DNA of 37,591 nucleotides, taken from NCBI GenBank assembly GCA_021806745.1, contig JAJZQS010000016.1, positions 1 to 37,591 of the forward strand, read 5' to 3'. This DNA comes from a bacterium. Its GTDB lineage: Bacteria > Elusimicrobiota > Elusimicrobia > UBA1565 > UBA9628. How positions within the stretch are numbered: position 1 is the first letter of the stretch; the number at the start of each line of letters is the position of its first letter. A model generated the notes under the pieces. The model was not told where the DNA came from. It was given only the letters and a program-made list of their open reading frames with translations, and searched no databases. Shown piece after piece: positions 16,999 to 26,803 of the stretch. The position numbers and the translations under genes are program-made.

Positions 16999-16999
<1 letters not shown>
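16058..16999 (-). CDS. M23 (LytM) peptidoglycan endopeptidase with LysM-like region
   Basis: The 313-residue protein has an N-terminal signal peptide (LAAFLLLVAAKTARA). A LysM-like segment follows (VHRVAKGETSAARLAKAYGT, ALQATNDN, MYPGMRL), then a second one starting YTVRRTSQTLDSVV. The C-terminal M23 domain carries all the zinc ligands, H and D in RRFHDGFDIP and HxH in GPHLHFEV, plus the supporting GHLSK. It should act in the periplasm on peptide cross-links during cell division or remodelling, or activate an amidase. The start codon shares a base with the rho stop (TGATG). Confidence 0.93.
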
Positions 17000-18319
<1,320 letters not shown>

Positions 18320-18345
<26 letters not shown>

Positions 18346-18955
18346 TCGGCGTTCCTCCATGCAGCAAAGTCAGCCCGGCGTACAGGCGGCGCACCTTCGC
18401 GCGCAGCGCGGCGCGCGAGCCGCCGTTGTCCAGGCGCAAATCGGCCAGCGCGCGCTTGCGCCGCTCGGGCCACTGCGCGCGCGCGCGGCGCGCGGCGTCC
18501 GCGGCGGAAATCCCGTCGCGGCGGCGCACGCGGCGCAGGCGCTCGGGCAGCGGGCAGGTCACCAGCGCGGTCGCGTCGAAGCGCCGCTCGAGGCCGCCCT
18601 CGAAAAGCAGCGGCACGTCGGCGACGACGAGCCCGCGCGCCCGCGCGATGCGCCGCGACAGTTCGCGCAAAATCGGCGGGTGCGCCGCGCGCTCCAGACG
18701 CCGACGCGCGGCCGCGTCGGAAAACACCCGCGCGGCCAGCGCCGCGCGGTCGAGTTCGCCGCGCGCGTCGAGCACGCCGCGGCCGAACGCGCGAACGACC
18801 CCGCGCCAGCCCGGGCCGCCGCGCCGCGCCTGGGCGCGCGCGATCTCGTCGGCGTCCACGACGCTCGCGCCCAGCCGCGCGAACTCGGCCAGCGCCGCGG
18901 ACTTGCCCGAGCCGATGCCGCCGGTCAGGCCCAGAACGAAGCGCGCCGGCTTCAT
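18320..18955 (-). CDS. coaE: Dephospho-CoA kinase
   Basis: CoaE phosphorylates the ribose 3' hydroxyl of dephospho-CoA, the last step of CoA synthesis. The 211-residue product has the P-loop [11 protein letters not shown] (residues 9-19), [19 protein letters not shown] with the catalytic aspartate region, and RRDGIS. The C-terminus is Arg-rich. The ATG overlaps the rhomboid stop (ATGA) and the end overlaps the rho start. Confidence 0.95.
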
Positions 18956-19815
18956 GACGGCCGCTCCTTCTGGGACTGCGAGTAGCGGCGCATGATCTCG
19001 CGCTCGTCGTCGGTCAGCGACTCCAGGCCGTCGGAGAGGATCTTGTCGAGGATGCGGTCGACTTCGTCCATGCCCCCCGGCCGGGGCCGAGCCTGCGGCG
19101 GCGGCGGCGCGCGCCGCGCCGCCGGCTCGGGGCGCGGCGGCGGCTCGTCGCGCTCGAACAAGCCCTTGGCGAAGGATTTTGCGTTGACCTTCCACGCGAA
19201 CCACCAGCGGATGTAGATGTAGCCGGCGATCATTCCGCCCAGATGGGCGAAGCGCGCGATGCCGGGAGTGGAGTTGGCCGCGCCGGCGAAGAACTCCAGC
19301 GCTCCGAAGAGGATGGCCATGTGCGCGGCCTTGACCGGAATCAGGAAGTACAAGTAGACGACCGCGTCCGGATACAGCATCGCGAAGGCCACGAGCATCC
19401 CGTAGACGGACGCGGACGCGCCGATGACGGGGATCGTCGAGTGCGGAGTCAGCGCGCAGGTCAGCAGCGCGCCGCTGACGCCGCAAACGAAGTAGTACTT
19501 CAGGAACTCCGCCGGTCCCCACTGCGCCTCCACCGGCATGCCGAACATCCACAACGCGAACAGGTTGAAGAGAAGGTGCCAGATGTCGCCGTGCAGGAAC
19601 AAATAGGTGAACGGCTGCCAGAGCCATCGGTCGAAGACCGTGCTTTGCGGCACCAGGCCGAAGAGATCGTCCACCCTCGGGCCGGCGAGCTTGGACAGGA
19701 AAAACCCCGCGACCGTGGCCAGGATCAGGCCCTTGATGGCCGGAGGCAGGGCGCGGAAGTCGATGGGGTCGTGGCGGAAAACGCGGCTCAAGGGATTTTC
19801 TCCATGTCCTGCCAA
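18952..19815 (-). CDS. Rhomboid-family intramembrane serine protease
   Basis: The 287-residue integral membrane protein has about six spans. Rhomboid marks are HGDIWHLLFNLFALWMFG (the HxxxN segment), the nucleophile region GASASVYG with S134, and H191 in RFAHLGGMIAGY. The C-terminal 70 residues are cytoplasmic, with a Pro-rich linker and a short helical tail (MDEVDRILDKILSDGLESL) common to GlpG-like rhomboids of several phyla. Two starts are possible: ATG 19815, overlapping polA by 28 bases, or TTG 19791 which overlaps the polA stop (TTGA) and has GGAGA upstream. The latter resembles the other junctions here. Confidence 0.93.
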   Translation of the reverse strand: MAGHGENPLSRVFRHDPIDFRALPPAIKGLILATVAGFFLSKLAGPRVDDLFGLVPQSTVFDRWLWQPFTYLFLHGDIWHLLFNLFALWMFGMPVEAQWGPAEFLKYYFVCGVSGALLTCALTPHSTIPVIGASASVYGMLVAFAMLYPDAVVYLYFLIPVKAAHMAILFGALEFFAGAANSTPGIARFAHLGGMIAGYIYIRWWFAWKVNAKSFAKGLFERDEPPPRPEPAARRAPPPPQARPRPGGMDEVDRILDKILSDGLESLTDDEREIMRRYSQSQKERPS

Positions 19816-22379
19816 TTGGGTCCGGATTTCACATCCGCGACGAGCGGGACTTTCAGCTTCACCGCACCCTCCATCTCGCCGCGCACCCAGGCCGCGAACT
19901 CGGCGACCCGCGGGGCCTCGACCTCGAAGACGAGTTCGTCGTGCACCTGCAGCAGCATGACCGCCCCGCGCCGCCCGCTCTCCAGGCCGCGCGCGACGGC
20001 GAGCATCGCCAACTTGATGATGTCGGCCGAGCCGCCCTGGATGGGCGTGTTGCGCGCGGCGCGCTCGCCGAACTGGCGCACTGCGGCGTTCTTGGCCGAA
20101 AGCTCCGGTATCCAGCGCACTCGGCCCAGCAGCGTGCGCACGCCGCCGTCGCGCTTGGCCTGCGCCAGGTTCTTCTCGACCCAGGCCGACACGCCGGGGT
20201 AGCGCTCCAGGTAGCGCTTGATGTAGGCGGCGGCCTCGCCCTGCGGGATGCCGAGCTGGTGCGACAGGCCGAACGCGGTTTGCCCGTAGACGATGCCGAA
20301 ATTGATGGCCTTGGCCGCGCGCCGCTGATCGACGGTCAGCGCCTCGGGCGAAACATGGAAGACCTCGCAGGCGGTGCGGGCGTGGATGTCCTCCCCGTTG
20401 CGGAACGACGCGATCAAAGTCTCGTCGCCGGACTCGTGCGCGAGCACGCGCAAGTCGATTTGCGAGTAGTCGGCCGAGACCAGCAGCTTGCCCTTGGGCG
20501 CCACGAACGCGCGGCGGATGCGCCGCCCGGCCTCGGTGCGGATGGGGATGTTCTGCAAATTGGGATCCAGGCTCGACAGGCGCCCGGTCAACGCGCCGGT
20601 CTGGTCGAAGGTCGTGTGCACGCGCCGGGTCTCGGGGTCCAGGCGCTCGAGCAGGCCGCGAACGTAGGTGGACTCGAGCTTGGCGATCTCGCGAAACTCC
20701 AGGATCTTGCCGGGCAGCGCGTGCTGGGAAGCCAGAGCCTGCAGGGTCTCCTCGTCGACCGAGCGCCCGCCCTTGGCCGTCTTGTGAAGCACCGGCAGGC
20801 CCAGCTTGTCGAAGAGCAGTTCGCCGATCTGCTTGGGCGATTGGACGTTGAGCGGCGCGCCCGCGAGCGAATCGATCTCCTTTTGCAGTCCGTCCAAGGA
20901 CTCCAGAAACTCGCGCGACAAGGACTTCAGATATTTATCGTCGACGAGAATTCCCGCGCGCTCCATTTCATGAAGCACGGCCGACAGCGGCATCTCGACT
21001 TTCTCGAAGAGCTCGAGCACCCCGGCGGCCTTCATGCGCGCGCGCAAGCTCTCGCGGCCCAACGCCGCCGCGGCGCGCGCCAGCGCGGCCTCCTGCGGGC
21101 CGTCCGCCTTCGGGTCCTTGGCCGAGGCGGGGTCCAGGCAGTAGGCCGCAAGCTTCGCGTCGAAGTCGGGGCCGGCAAGCTCCAGGCCCACGCGCTCAAG
21201 CGCCGCCCGAGAGGCCTTCAGGTCCCAGCCCACTTTCAGCGCGGGGCCGCCCAGCGCGGCGGCGGGCGCCTTCTGCCTCGCCTCGGTCTCATCGAGAAGC
21301 GCCACGCGCCCGCTCTCGGCGCCCAGCGCGACGCGCACGCGCGAGGCCGTCAGCAGTTCCCCCTCGCCCGCGGCGTCGGGCACGGCCGCCACGAGCACCG
21401 CCTTCGCCTTGGCCAGTTCCTTGGCCACCGTCTTCCAATCGGCGCGCTCGGCCTTGGGCGGCGGCGCGGCGGCGGGCACGGCGTCGGAGGGCGCGGCGGC
21501 GGCCGGAGCGTCGGCGATCGGCGCGCCCAATTCCTTGGCCAGCGCGCGGAAGCCGAATTCGCTCAAGCCCGCGGAGAGCTTCGCCGGCTCCGGCGCGGAC
21601 ACTCGGCAGTCCTCGGGCTGTTCGTCGAGCGGCACATCCTCGTCCAACGCGATCAGCGCCAGCGAGAGCTCGGCCGTCTTTTCGCCGTCCTTGAGCGCCT
21701 GCGCGAGCTTGGGACTCAGCGCCGGGTCTCCCTTCTTGGCCGCGGCGATGGCTCCCTTGAGCGAGCCGTAGGCCTTGAGAAGCTTCGCCGCGCCCACCGG
21801 CCCCACGCCCTTGACTCCGGGGATGTTGTCGGAGGAGTCGCCGACGATGGCCAGGTAGTCGCGCACCGACGACGGGCCGATGCCGAATTTTTCCTCGACC
21901 TGAGGCGGGTCCATCCAGAGATTTTTAGAGACGTTGAAGACGCGGATGCCGGGGCCGATCAGTTGAAGCGCGTCCTTGTCTCCGGTCACCAGCACGGCCT
22001 GCCAGCCGCGCTCCACCGCCTTGCGGGCCATGGTGGCCATCAAGTCGTCGGCCTCGTAGCCGGATTTTTCCAGGCACTTGAAGCCCAGCGTCTCGGCCAG
22101 TGCGCGCGCGCGCCCGAGTTGGACCAAAAGATCCTCGTCGATGGCCTGGCGCGTGGCCTTGTAGTTCGCATACATCTTGTCGCGGAAGGTGGGGCCGGGC
22201 ATGTCCAGGCAGACGGCCAGGCCCTCAGGCTTGTCGCGGCGCTGGATTTGGATCAAGGTGCGCGCAAAGCCGTACAGAGCCCCGACCGGCCGCCCCTGCG
22301 CGTCGGTCAGCGGGGGCAGCGCGTGGTAGGCCCTATGAAGGTAGGCGTGGGCGTCGACGAGGTAGAGGCGTGGCTTCAT
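19788..22379 (-). CDS. polA: DNA polymerase I, proofreading domain degenerate
   Basis: The 863-residue enzyme replaces RNA primers and fills repair gaps. Residues 1-270 are the 5'-3' nuclease (VDAHAYLHRAYHA, EADDLMA, VTGDKDALQL, GDSSDNIPGVKGVGPVGA). Residues about 310-450 occupy the place of the 3'-5' exonuclease, but the DxE motif is gone (the strand reads AVLVAAVPDAAGEGE), so proofreading is probably lost. The polymerase domain is intact: motif A DYSQIDLRVLAHES, motif B KAINFGIVYG, motif C VHDE. No ribosome binding site is obvious before ATG 22379, which lies 45 bases after trxA. Confidence 0.97.
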   Translation of the reverse strand: MKPRLYLVDAHAYLHRAYHALPPLTDAQGRPVGALYGFARTLIQIQRRDKPEGLAVCLDMPGPTFRDKMYANYKATRQAIDEDLLVQLGRARALAETLGFKCLEKSGYEADDLMATMARKAVERGWQAVLVTGDKDALQLIGPGIRVFNVSKNLWMDPPQVEEKFGIGPSSVRDYLAIVGDSSDNIPGVKGVGPVGAAKLLKAYGSLKGAIAAAKKGDPALSPKLAQALKDGEKTAELSLALIALDEDVPLDEQPEDCRVSAPEPAKLSAGLSEFGFRALAKELGAPIADAPAAAAPSDAVPAAAPPPKAERADWKTVAKELAKAKAVLVAAVPDAAGEGELLTASRVRVALGAESGRVALLDETEARQKAPAAALGGPALKVGWDLKASRAALERVGLELAGPDFDAKLAAYCLDPASAKDPKADGPQEAALARAAAALGRESLRARMKAAGVLELFEKVEMPLSAVLHEMERAGILVDDKYLKSLSREFLESLDGLQKEIDSLAGAPLNVQSPKQIGELLFDKLGLPVLHKTAKGGRSVDEETLQALASQHALPGKILEFREIAKLESTYVRGLLERLDPETRRVHTTFDQTGALTGRLSSLDPNLQNIPIRTEAGRRIRRAFVAPKGKLLVSADYSQIDLRVLAHESGDETLIASFRNGEDIHARTACEVFHVSPEALTVDQRRAAKAINFGIVYGQTAFGLSHQLGIPQGEAAAYIKRYLERYPGVSAWVEKNLAQAKRDGGVRTLLGRVRWIPELSAKNAAVRQFGERAARNTPIQGGSADIIKLAMLAVARGLESGRRGAVMLLQVHDELVFEVEAPRVAEFAAWVRGEMEGAVKLKVPLVADVKSGPNWQDMEKIP

Positions 22380-22424
22380 CGACCGGGAGGTCGAAAAGAA
22401 CGACGGACGACGCGACGATGCGGC

Positions 22425-22751
22425 TTACGCGGACAGAAGGCCGTCGAGCAGCTTCTTGATGTCGGCCTTGGACAGCACGCCGACGCGCGACTCCACGAGC
22501 TTGCCGCCCTTGAAGAACAAAAGCGTGGGAATGGCCGAGATGCGATAACGCCCCGGAGCGTTGGGATGCTCGTCGGTGTTGAGCTTGGCGACCTTCACCT
22601 TGCCCGAGTATTCCTTGGCGATCTCCTCGACGACGGGCCCCAACATCCGGCACGGTCCGCACCACGGCGCCCAGAAATCGACCAGCACGGGCTGGGCGCT
22701 CTGCAGGACTTCCTTGTCGAAAGTGTCGTCGGTCAGTTGGATTTCGGACAT
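22425..22751 (-). CDS. trxA: Thioredoxin
   Basis: The 108-residue cytoplasmic disulfide reductant has the active site WCGPC (C31, C34), the cis-proline in SAIPTL and the usual FFKGGKLVESRVGV strand. GAGAGG about nine bases before ATG 22751 supports the start; the longer in-frame ORF is upstream noise. It heads the trxA-polA-rhomboid-coaE-rho-M23-hydrolase series and has a near-consensus promoter. Confidence 0.97.
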   Translation of the reverse strand: MSEIQLTDDTFDKEVLQSAQPVLVDFWAPWCGPCRMLGPVVEEIAKEYSGKVKVAKLNTDEHPNAPGRYRISAIPTLLFFKGGKLVESRVGVLSKADIKKLLDGLLSA

Positions 22752-22781
22752 CGGGAATACCTCTCGAACGGCGTCGTTTCG

Positions 22782-22810
22782 ATGATAGCAGGACCGGCGC
22801 GGAGTGTCAA
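22782..22810 (-). promoter_or_regulatory. Sigma-70-type promoter of trxA
   Basis: TTGACA (22805-22810), a 17-base spacer and TATCAT (22782-22787) preceded by TGC make the best promoter in the window. The TGA stop of the HD-GYP gene (22807-22809) is part of the -35 hexamer. Confidence 0.85.
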
Positions 22811-24006
22811 GCCGACCGCGACGCCGGGCCGGGACCGGTGCCGGAGCCGTTGCGCGCTGCGTCGGCGCCGGCCTCGCGGGCATCGTCGACGATGATGCGG
22901 GCGTTCTCCTCGTCGCGCGCCTGGAGTATCTCGGGAAAGCGCTCGCGCAAGACGGCGACCACGCGCGGATCGAATTGCACCCCGGCGCGCTCCTCGATGT
23001 ATTTGAGCGCGTCCTCGACGGTCCACTCTCCCTTGTAGACGCGCTTGGACGACAGCGCGTCGAAGACATCGGCCACGGTGACGATGCGCGCCTCCAGCGG
23101 GATGTCCTCGCCCTTGAGCCCGGCCGGGTAGCCGGTGCCGTCGAACCATTCGTGATGGCCGACCGCGATCTTGGCGGCCAGGCGCAGCAGGCGGCTCTCG
23201 GCGTTGACGAGCATGCGCGCGCCGTAGGTGGTGTGCTTTTTCATCTCCTCGAATTCCTCGGCCGTGAGCTTGCCGGGCTTGCGCAAGATCGCGTCGGGAA
23301 TGGCCACCTTGCCGATGTCGTGCAGCGGCGCGGCGTAGCGGATGTCCTCGGCCTCGGGCCCGGACAGGCCCATGCCCAGCGCGAGTATGCCCGAAAACCG
23401 CGACATGCGCCGCAGGTGGCGGCCGGTGTCTTCCTGGTCGCGGTACTCGGCGACGAGAGCCATCCGATAGATCGTTTCCAAATGGGAACGGCGCAAGTCC
23501 TCGTAGAGCGTGGCGGTCTCGATGAAGCTCGCGGCCATCGTCGCCAGGATGCGCAAAAGGCCCTCGTCTTCCTCGGTGAAGGGGCCTCGGCTTTTGTTGA
23601 GCACCTCGAAAACGCCCAGCGCCTTGCCGTCGCGCCCGCGCAACGGCACGGCCAGCACCGAGCGGGTCTGGTAGCCGGTGATGCGGTCGAGATCCTGAGC
23701 GAAGCGCGTGTCCTTATACGCGTCGCGGATGTTGACCGCCGAGCCGGTCTTGGCCACGAAGCCGGCCACGCCCTGGCCCAGCGGCACGCGCAGGATTTTC
23801 TCCTCCAGGCCCAGCGCGACTTTCGTCCACAGCTCGCCTTTGTAGGCGTCGACGAGAAACACCGAGCAGCGGTCGGCGCCGAGGATGTTGCGGACCTCCT
23901 CGGCGATGATCATCAGCAGGCCGTCGAGGTGGCTTTCTGCCGCGATCATGCGGCCGAAGCGCGCCAGCAGGGCCTGACGCTTCTCGAGCTCCTGCCTACG
24001 GCCCAT
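22807..24006 (-). CDS. GAF / HD-GYP domain cyclic-di-GMP phosphodiesterase
   Basis: The 399-residue cytoplasmic protein has an N-terminal GAF sensor domain (about 20-165; GADRCSVFLVD, LGQGVAGFVAKTG, SVLAVPLRG). The HD-GYP domain has HD at 229-230 (LHDIGK), HHE at 284-286 and DGTGYP at 289-294. Intact motifs indicate hydrolysis of cyclic di-GMP to GMP. ATG 24006 is preceded by GGGGGAA and overlaps the glcF end by 11 bases; the longer start at 24033 lacks a site. No diguanylate cyclase is present nearby. The C-terminal 30 residues are low complexity. Confidence 0.93.
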   Translation of the reverse strand: MGRRQELEKRQALLARFGRMIAAESHLDGLLMIIAEEVRNILGADRCSVFLVDAYKGELWTKVALGLEEKILRVPLGQGVAGFVAKTGSAVNIRDAYKDTRFAQDLDRITGYQTRSVLAVPLRGRDGKALGVFEVLNKSRGPFTEEDEGLLRILATMAASFIETATLYEDLRRSHLETIYRMALVAEYRDQEDTGRHLRRMSRFSGILALGMGLSGPEAEDIRYAAPLHDIGKVAIPDAILRKPGKLTAEEFEEMKKHTTYGARMLVNAESRLLRLAAKIAVGHHEWFDGTGYPAGLKGEDIPLEARIVTVADVFDALSSKRVYKGEWTVEDALKYIEERAGVQFDPRVVAVLRERFPEILQARDEENARIIVDDAREAGADAARNGSGTGPGPASRSA

Positions 24007-25282
24007 GCTTTTCCCCCAAGGCCCGAGCGACATACTCGGAGATGTGGATCACTTCGGCGTCAGGATAGTACATCCGAAAACCCCGGGCAAGCTGGATCAG
24101 GCACGAGGTGGAGCCGGCCACCACCGTACGCGCCTGCGCGGCGGCCGCGCCGGAGACCTTCGCGCGCAGCAGCTCGTCGGAAAGCTCCGGCCGCGTGAAC
24201 GCGAACGCGCCGGCCCCGCCGCAGCACGCGTCGGCGCGCGGCATCTCGCGAAACTCCTCCCCGGCGATCGCGCGCGCCACGCGGCGCGGTTCGTCTTTGA
24301 GCCCCTCGCCGTTGAGACCCCGGCAGGAGTCGTGCCAACAAGTCGCGCCGAGCCCGGGCGCGGGCGGCAGGCGGGCGGCGTCCTGAGCGTAGATCTCGAC
24401 GGCGTCGCGCACGCGCGCGGCGAAGCGCTGAGCGCGGCGGCGCCAGCCGTCTTGTCCGGGGCTCAGGAACAACTGCGGGTAGGATTTCAGGAACGCCGCG
24501 CACGATGAGCAGTCGGCCACGATCGGCCCCGGCCCCCAAGACTCGGCCTCGGAGATGTTGCGCCGCGCCAGCTCCCGGGCGCCCTCCAACTCCCCGTAGT
24601 TGTGCGCGAGCAGGCCGCAGCAGCGGTTGTCGCGAAAGCGCCCCGGGCCGCGCAGGCGCTTGAGCACGGACTGCGTGGCCAGCGCCGCGCGCGGAAACAA
24701 GTACCGCGGCCCGCACGGCGCGAAGTAGGTCCAGTTCTCGCCCTCGGGGCCGGGCGCGCGCCGCCGCTCGTCGTCGAAAATCCTCTCGGGCACCCGCCGC
24801 ACGTGCTCATCCATCTCGGCCAGCACTCCAAGCCCCAGCGCGCGCAGCACCGGCCGCGCCGCTCGGGAAAGGCCCAGACGCTTGGCCAGATAGGCGAGCT
24901 TGAGCAGGCGTTCAAGCGTGCGCGGACTGCGCAGTTGCAGGCGCGTCAGCGCGCGCACCGCCGCCGGCGCGCGCGCGCGCAGCGCGCGCCGCCCCTCCAG
25001 CACGAGGTCGGGCGTGGGCACCTTCGCGTAGCACGCGGTCGTGCACGCGCCGCACAGCAGGCACGACGACAGCGCGTCGAGCGCGCCCTCGGGGTCGTCG
25101 AGCTTGCCCTCCAGCATCAGGCGCACGATCTGGTTGCGGCCGCGCGGCGAGTAGGCCTCTCGCCCGGTGGCCGTGTAGGTGGGGCAGGCCTGCTCGCAGT
25201 AGCCGCAGCGCGAGCATTGGCTGGCCGCGTCGTAGGCCGAGCGCTCGCCCAAGTCCGTCAGCAGCCGCCCCAAGGTCTCCAT
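23996..25282 (-). CDS. glcF: Glycolate oxidase iron-sulfur subunit-like (GlcF)
   Basis: The 428-residue protein carries two 4Fe-4S motifs, CSRCGYCEQACPTY and CLLCGACTTACYAKVP, and two CCG domains (DNRCCGLLAHNYGE and ADACCGGAGAF). This is the GlcF/LutA/HdrB-type electron-transfer subunit that serves a flavin 2-hydroxyacid dehydrogenase. The matching flavin subunit is probably the GlcD-GlcE fusion at 36222-37591, some 11 kb away. I start at ATG 25282, because the ATG at 25291 overlaps a perfect TATAAT; the hexamer ends seven bases before 25282, so the mRNA would be leaderless. It is co-transcribed with the HD-GYP gene. Confidence 0.9.
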   Translation of the reverse strand: METLGRLLTDLGERSAYDAASQCSRCGYCEQACPTYTATGREAYSPRGRNQIVRLMLEGKLDDPEGALDALSSCLLCGACTTACYAKVPTPDLVLEGRRALRARAPAAVRALTRLQLRSPRTLERLLKLAYLAKRLGLSRAARPVLRALGLGVLAEMDEHVRRVPERIFDDERRRAPGPEGENWTYFAPCGPRYLFPRAALATQSVLKRLRGPGRFRDNRCCGLLAHNYGELEGARELARRNISEAESWGPGPIVADCSSCAAFLKSYPQLFLSPGQDGWRRRAQRFAARVRDAVEIYAQDAARLPPAPGLGATCWHDSCRGLNGEGLKDEPRRVARAIAGEEFREMPRADACCGGAGAFAFTRPELSDELLRAKVSGAAAAQARTVVAGSTSCLIQLARGFRMYYPDAEVIHISEYVARALGEKHGP

Positions 25283-25289
25283 GCCTTCC

Positions 25290-25295
25290 ATTATA
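25290..25295 (-). promoter_or_regulatory. -10 element of a probable leaderless promoter (glcF)
   Basis: Consensus TATAAT on the minus strand is followed by seven bases and the ATG at 25282. The hexamer itself contains the ATG at 25291, which an automatic caller could select as the start. Confidence 0.65.
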
Positions 25296-25331
25296 CCCCC
25301 CGCGGCGCTGGCGCGAGCGGGCCGTATTTCC

Positions 25332-25337
25332 TAGGAT
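25332..25337 (+). promoter_or_regulatory. -10 element of a probable leaderless promoter (AidB-like gene)
   Basis: TAGGAT is followed by six bases (CGCGCC) and ATG 25344. Together with the TATAAT at 25290 on the other strand it places two leaderless-type promoters back to back in a 61-base gap. Confidence 0.5.
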
Positions 25338-25343
25338 CGCGCC

Positions 25344-26789
25344 ATGACCACGCTCAGCGACGATACGGCGGTGCTGCCGGGCTACGCGGGCACGCGCGGA
25401 CTCAACGTCTGGAGCGCCGACGCGGATTTGCGCGACGCGGTCTTGCCCCGCCTCCCGGGCCCCGCGTCGGAAAAGCGCCTGCACGCGTTCGGCGCTCTGG
25501 TCGGCGGACGGCTGGGGGATTTGATCGAGACCGCTCACAAGCCCGAGAATCTGCCGCGTCTGCTCGAGCGCGAGATCGGCGGCGAACGCGCAGCCGAGAT
25601 CGTCTACTGTCCGGAGCAAATCGAGGCGCGGCGCCTGCTGGCGCGCGCGGTCTACGGGGAGCCGGGGCTGTCCTTGGTCGAACGCATGACGCTGTCGGTG
25701 CTGTCGAACTACGCCGGCGAGGGCGGCATCACCTGCCCGCTGGCGATGACCGAGGGACTCATCGGCCTGCTCGAGCGCCGCGGCACGCCCGAACAGCGGG
25801 CGCTGCTGCCGCGCCTGCGCGGCGACGACGCGGTCTGGGCTCTCACCGGCGGGCAATTCATCACCGAGCGCCAGGGAGGCTCCAACGTCTCGGCCAACGA
25901 GACCGAAGCCCGCCCCCTGGGCGACGGCTCCTACGCGCTGACCGGCGTCAAGTGGTTCTGCTCGAACCCCGGTGAGGCCTGGGTCACCACCGCGAAGGTC
26001 GCGGGAACGCCCTACATCGGGCTGTTCGTCGTGCTGCGGCGCGGAGCCGACGGACGCCTCAACGGCCACAAGATCCTGCGCAAAAAAGAGATCGGAGGCA
26101 CGCGCGGCAAGGCCACGGTCGAAGTCGAATACCTCGGCGCGCGTGCCGAGCTCGTCGGCAAGCCGCGCGAGGGGCTGGCGCTGCTCGTCGACGAGATTCT
26201 GTCGGTGTCTCGCCTGCACGTGGCCGGCGCGGCGCTGGGGTTCGCGTCGCGCGCGTGGCTTGAGGCCGAGACCTTCGCCGCGTGGCGCGTCGCCTACGGC
26301 CGGCGCATAGCCGACATGCCCTCGGTCAAGGCGCGCCTGGAGCGCCTGCGCCGCGAGCGGCGAGGCATGATCGCGGCGTTCTACGCGGGAGTGGACGCCG
26401 TCGCGGCCTCCGCGCCCGAGGCAGAGGCGCTGGTGCCCATGCTCAAGACCGAGGTTTCGCGCCGCGCCAGCGGCATGGTCCGCGAGGCCCAACTGCTCGT
26501 CGGCGGCCACGGCATCCTCGACGACTTCTCGCCGCTCAATCGCCTGGCCGACGACGCGGTGGTCAACGAGATCTGGGAGGGCACACACCCCATCCTGGCC
26601 GGACACGCCGCCAAGGCCCTGCGCCGCCCGCGCGTGCTGGAGGCGTTCCTGCGCCGGGTCGGCGACGCACCGCTGGCCGCCGAGCTACGCGCACGCGTCC
26701 AGGCCAGCCGAGCGTCCGCCGAAGACGAGCGCGCGCTCGCCGACGAGGGGCTGGTCTGTCTCGCCTACGAGGCGGTCGCGGGCGTCTAG
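25344..26789 (+). CDS. AidB-like acyl-CoA dehydrogenase
   Basis: The 481-residue flavoprotein is of the acyl-CoA dehydrogenase superfamily, nearest in layout to AidB. Recognisable parts are FITERQGGSNVSANETEA (FAD and substrate pocket), SYALTGVKWFCSNP, EIGGTRGKATVEVEYLGA, LLVGGHGILDDFSPLNRL and NEIWEGTHPIL near the C-terminus, where the glutamate is the family's catalytic-base position. AidB binds DNA and protects it from alkylation, while other members oxidise acyl-CoAs, so the reaction here is open. It lies 14 bases before the type III polyketide synthase and is probably co-transcribed with it, which favours a role in making or trimming the acyl starter. Confidence 0.88.
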   Translation: MTTLSDDTAVLPGYAGTRGLNVWSADADLRDAVLPRLPGPASEKRLHAFGALVGGRLGDLIETAHKPENLPRLLEREIGGERAAEIVYCPEQIEARRLLARAVYGEPGLSLVERMTLSVLSNYAGEGGITCPLAMTEGLIGLLERRGTPEQRALLPRLRGDDAVWALTGGQFITERQGGSNVSANETEARPLGDGSYALTGVKWFCSNPGEAWVTTAKVAGTPYIGLFVVLRRGADGRLNGHKILRKKEIGGTRGKATVEVEYLGARAELVGKPREGLALLVDEILSVSRLHVAGAALGFASRAWLEAETFAAWRVAYGRRIADMPSVKARLERLRRERRGMIAAFYAGVDAVAASAPEAEALVPMLKTEVSRRASGMVREAQLLVGGHGILDDFSPLNRLADDAVVNEIWEGTHPILAGHAAKALRRPRVLEAFLRRVGDAPLAAELRARVQASRASAEDERALADEGLVCLAYEAVAGV

Positions 26790-26803
26790 CCCGCGCGCCC
26801 GCG

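Noticed and set aside
19941-22895. 984-residue plus-strand ORF opposite polA
   Set aside because: It is an antisense shadow of a GC-rich gene: His/Arg/Leu/Gly-rich, no domain, no start signal, and polA motifs are perfect on the other strand.
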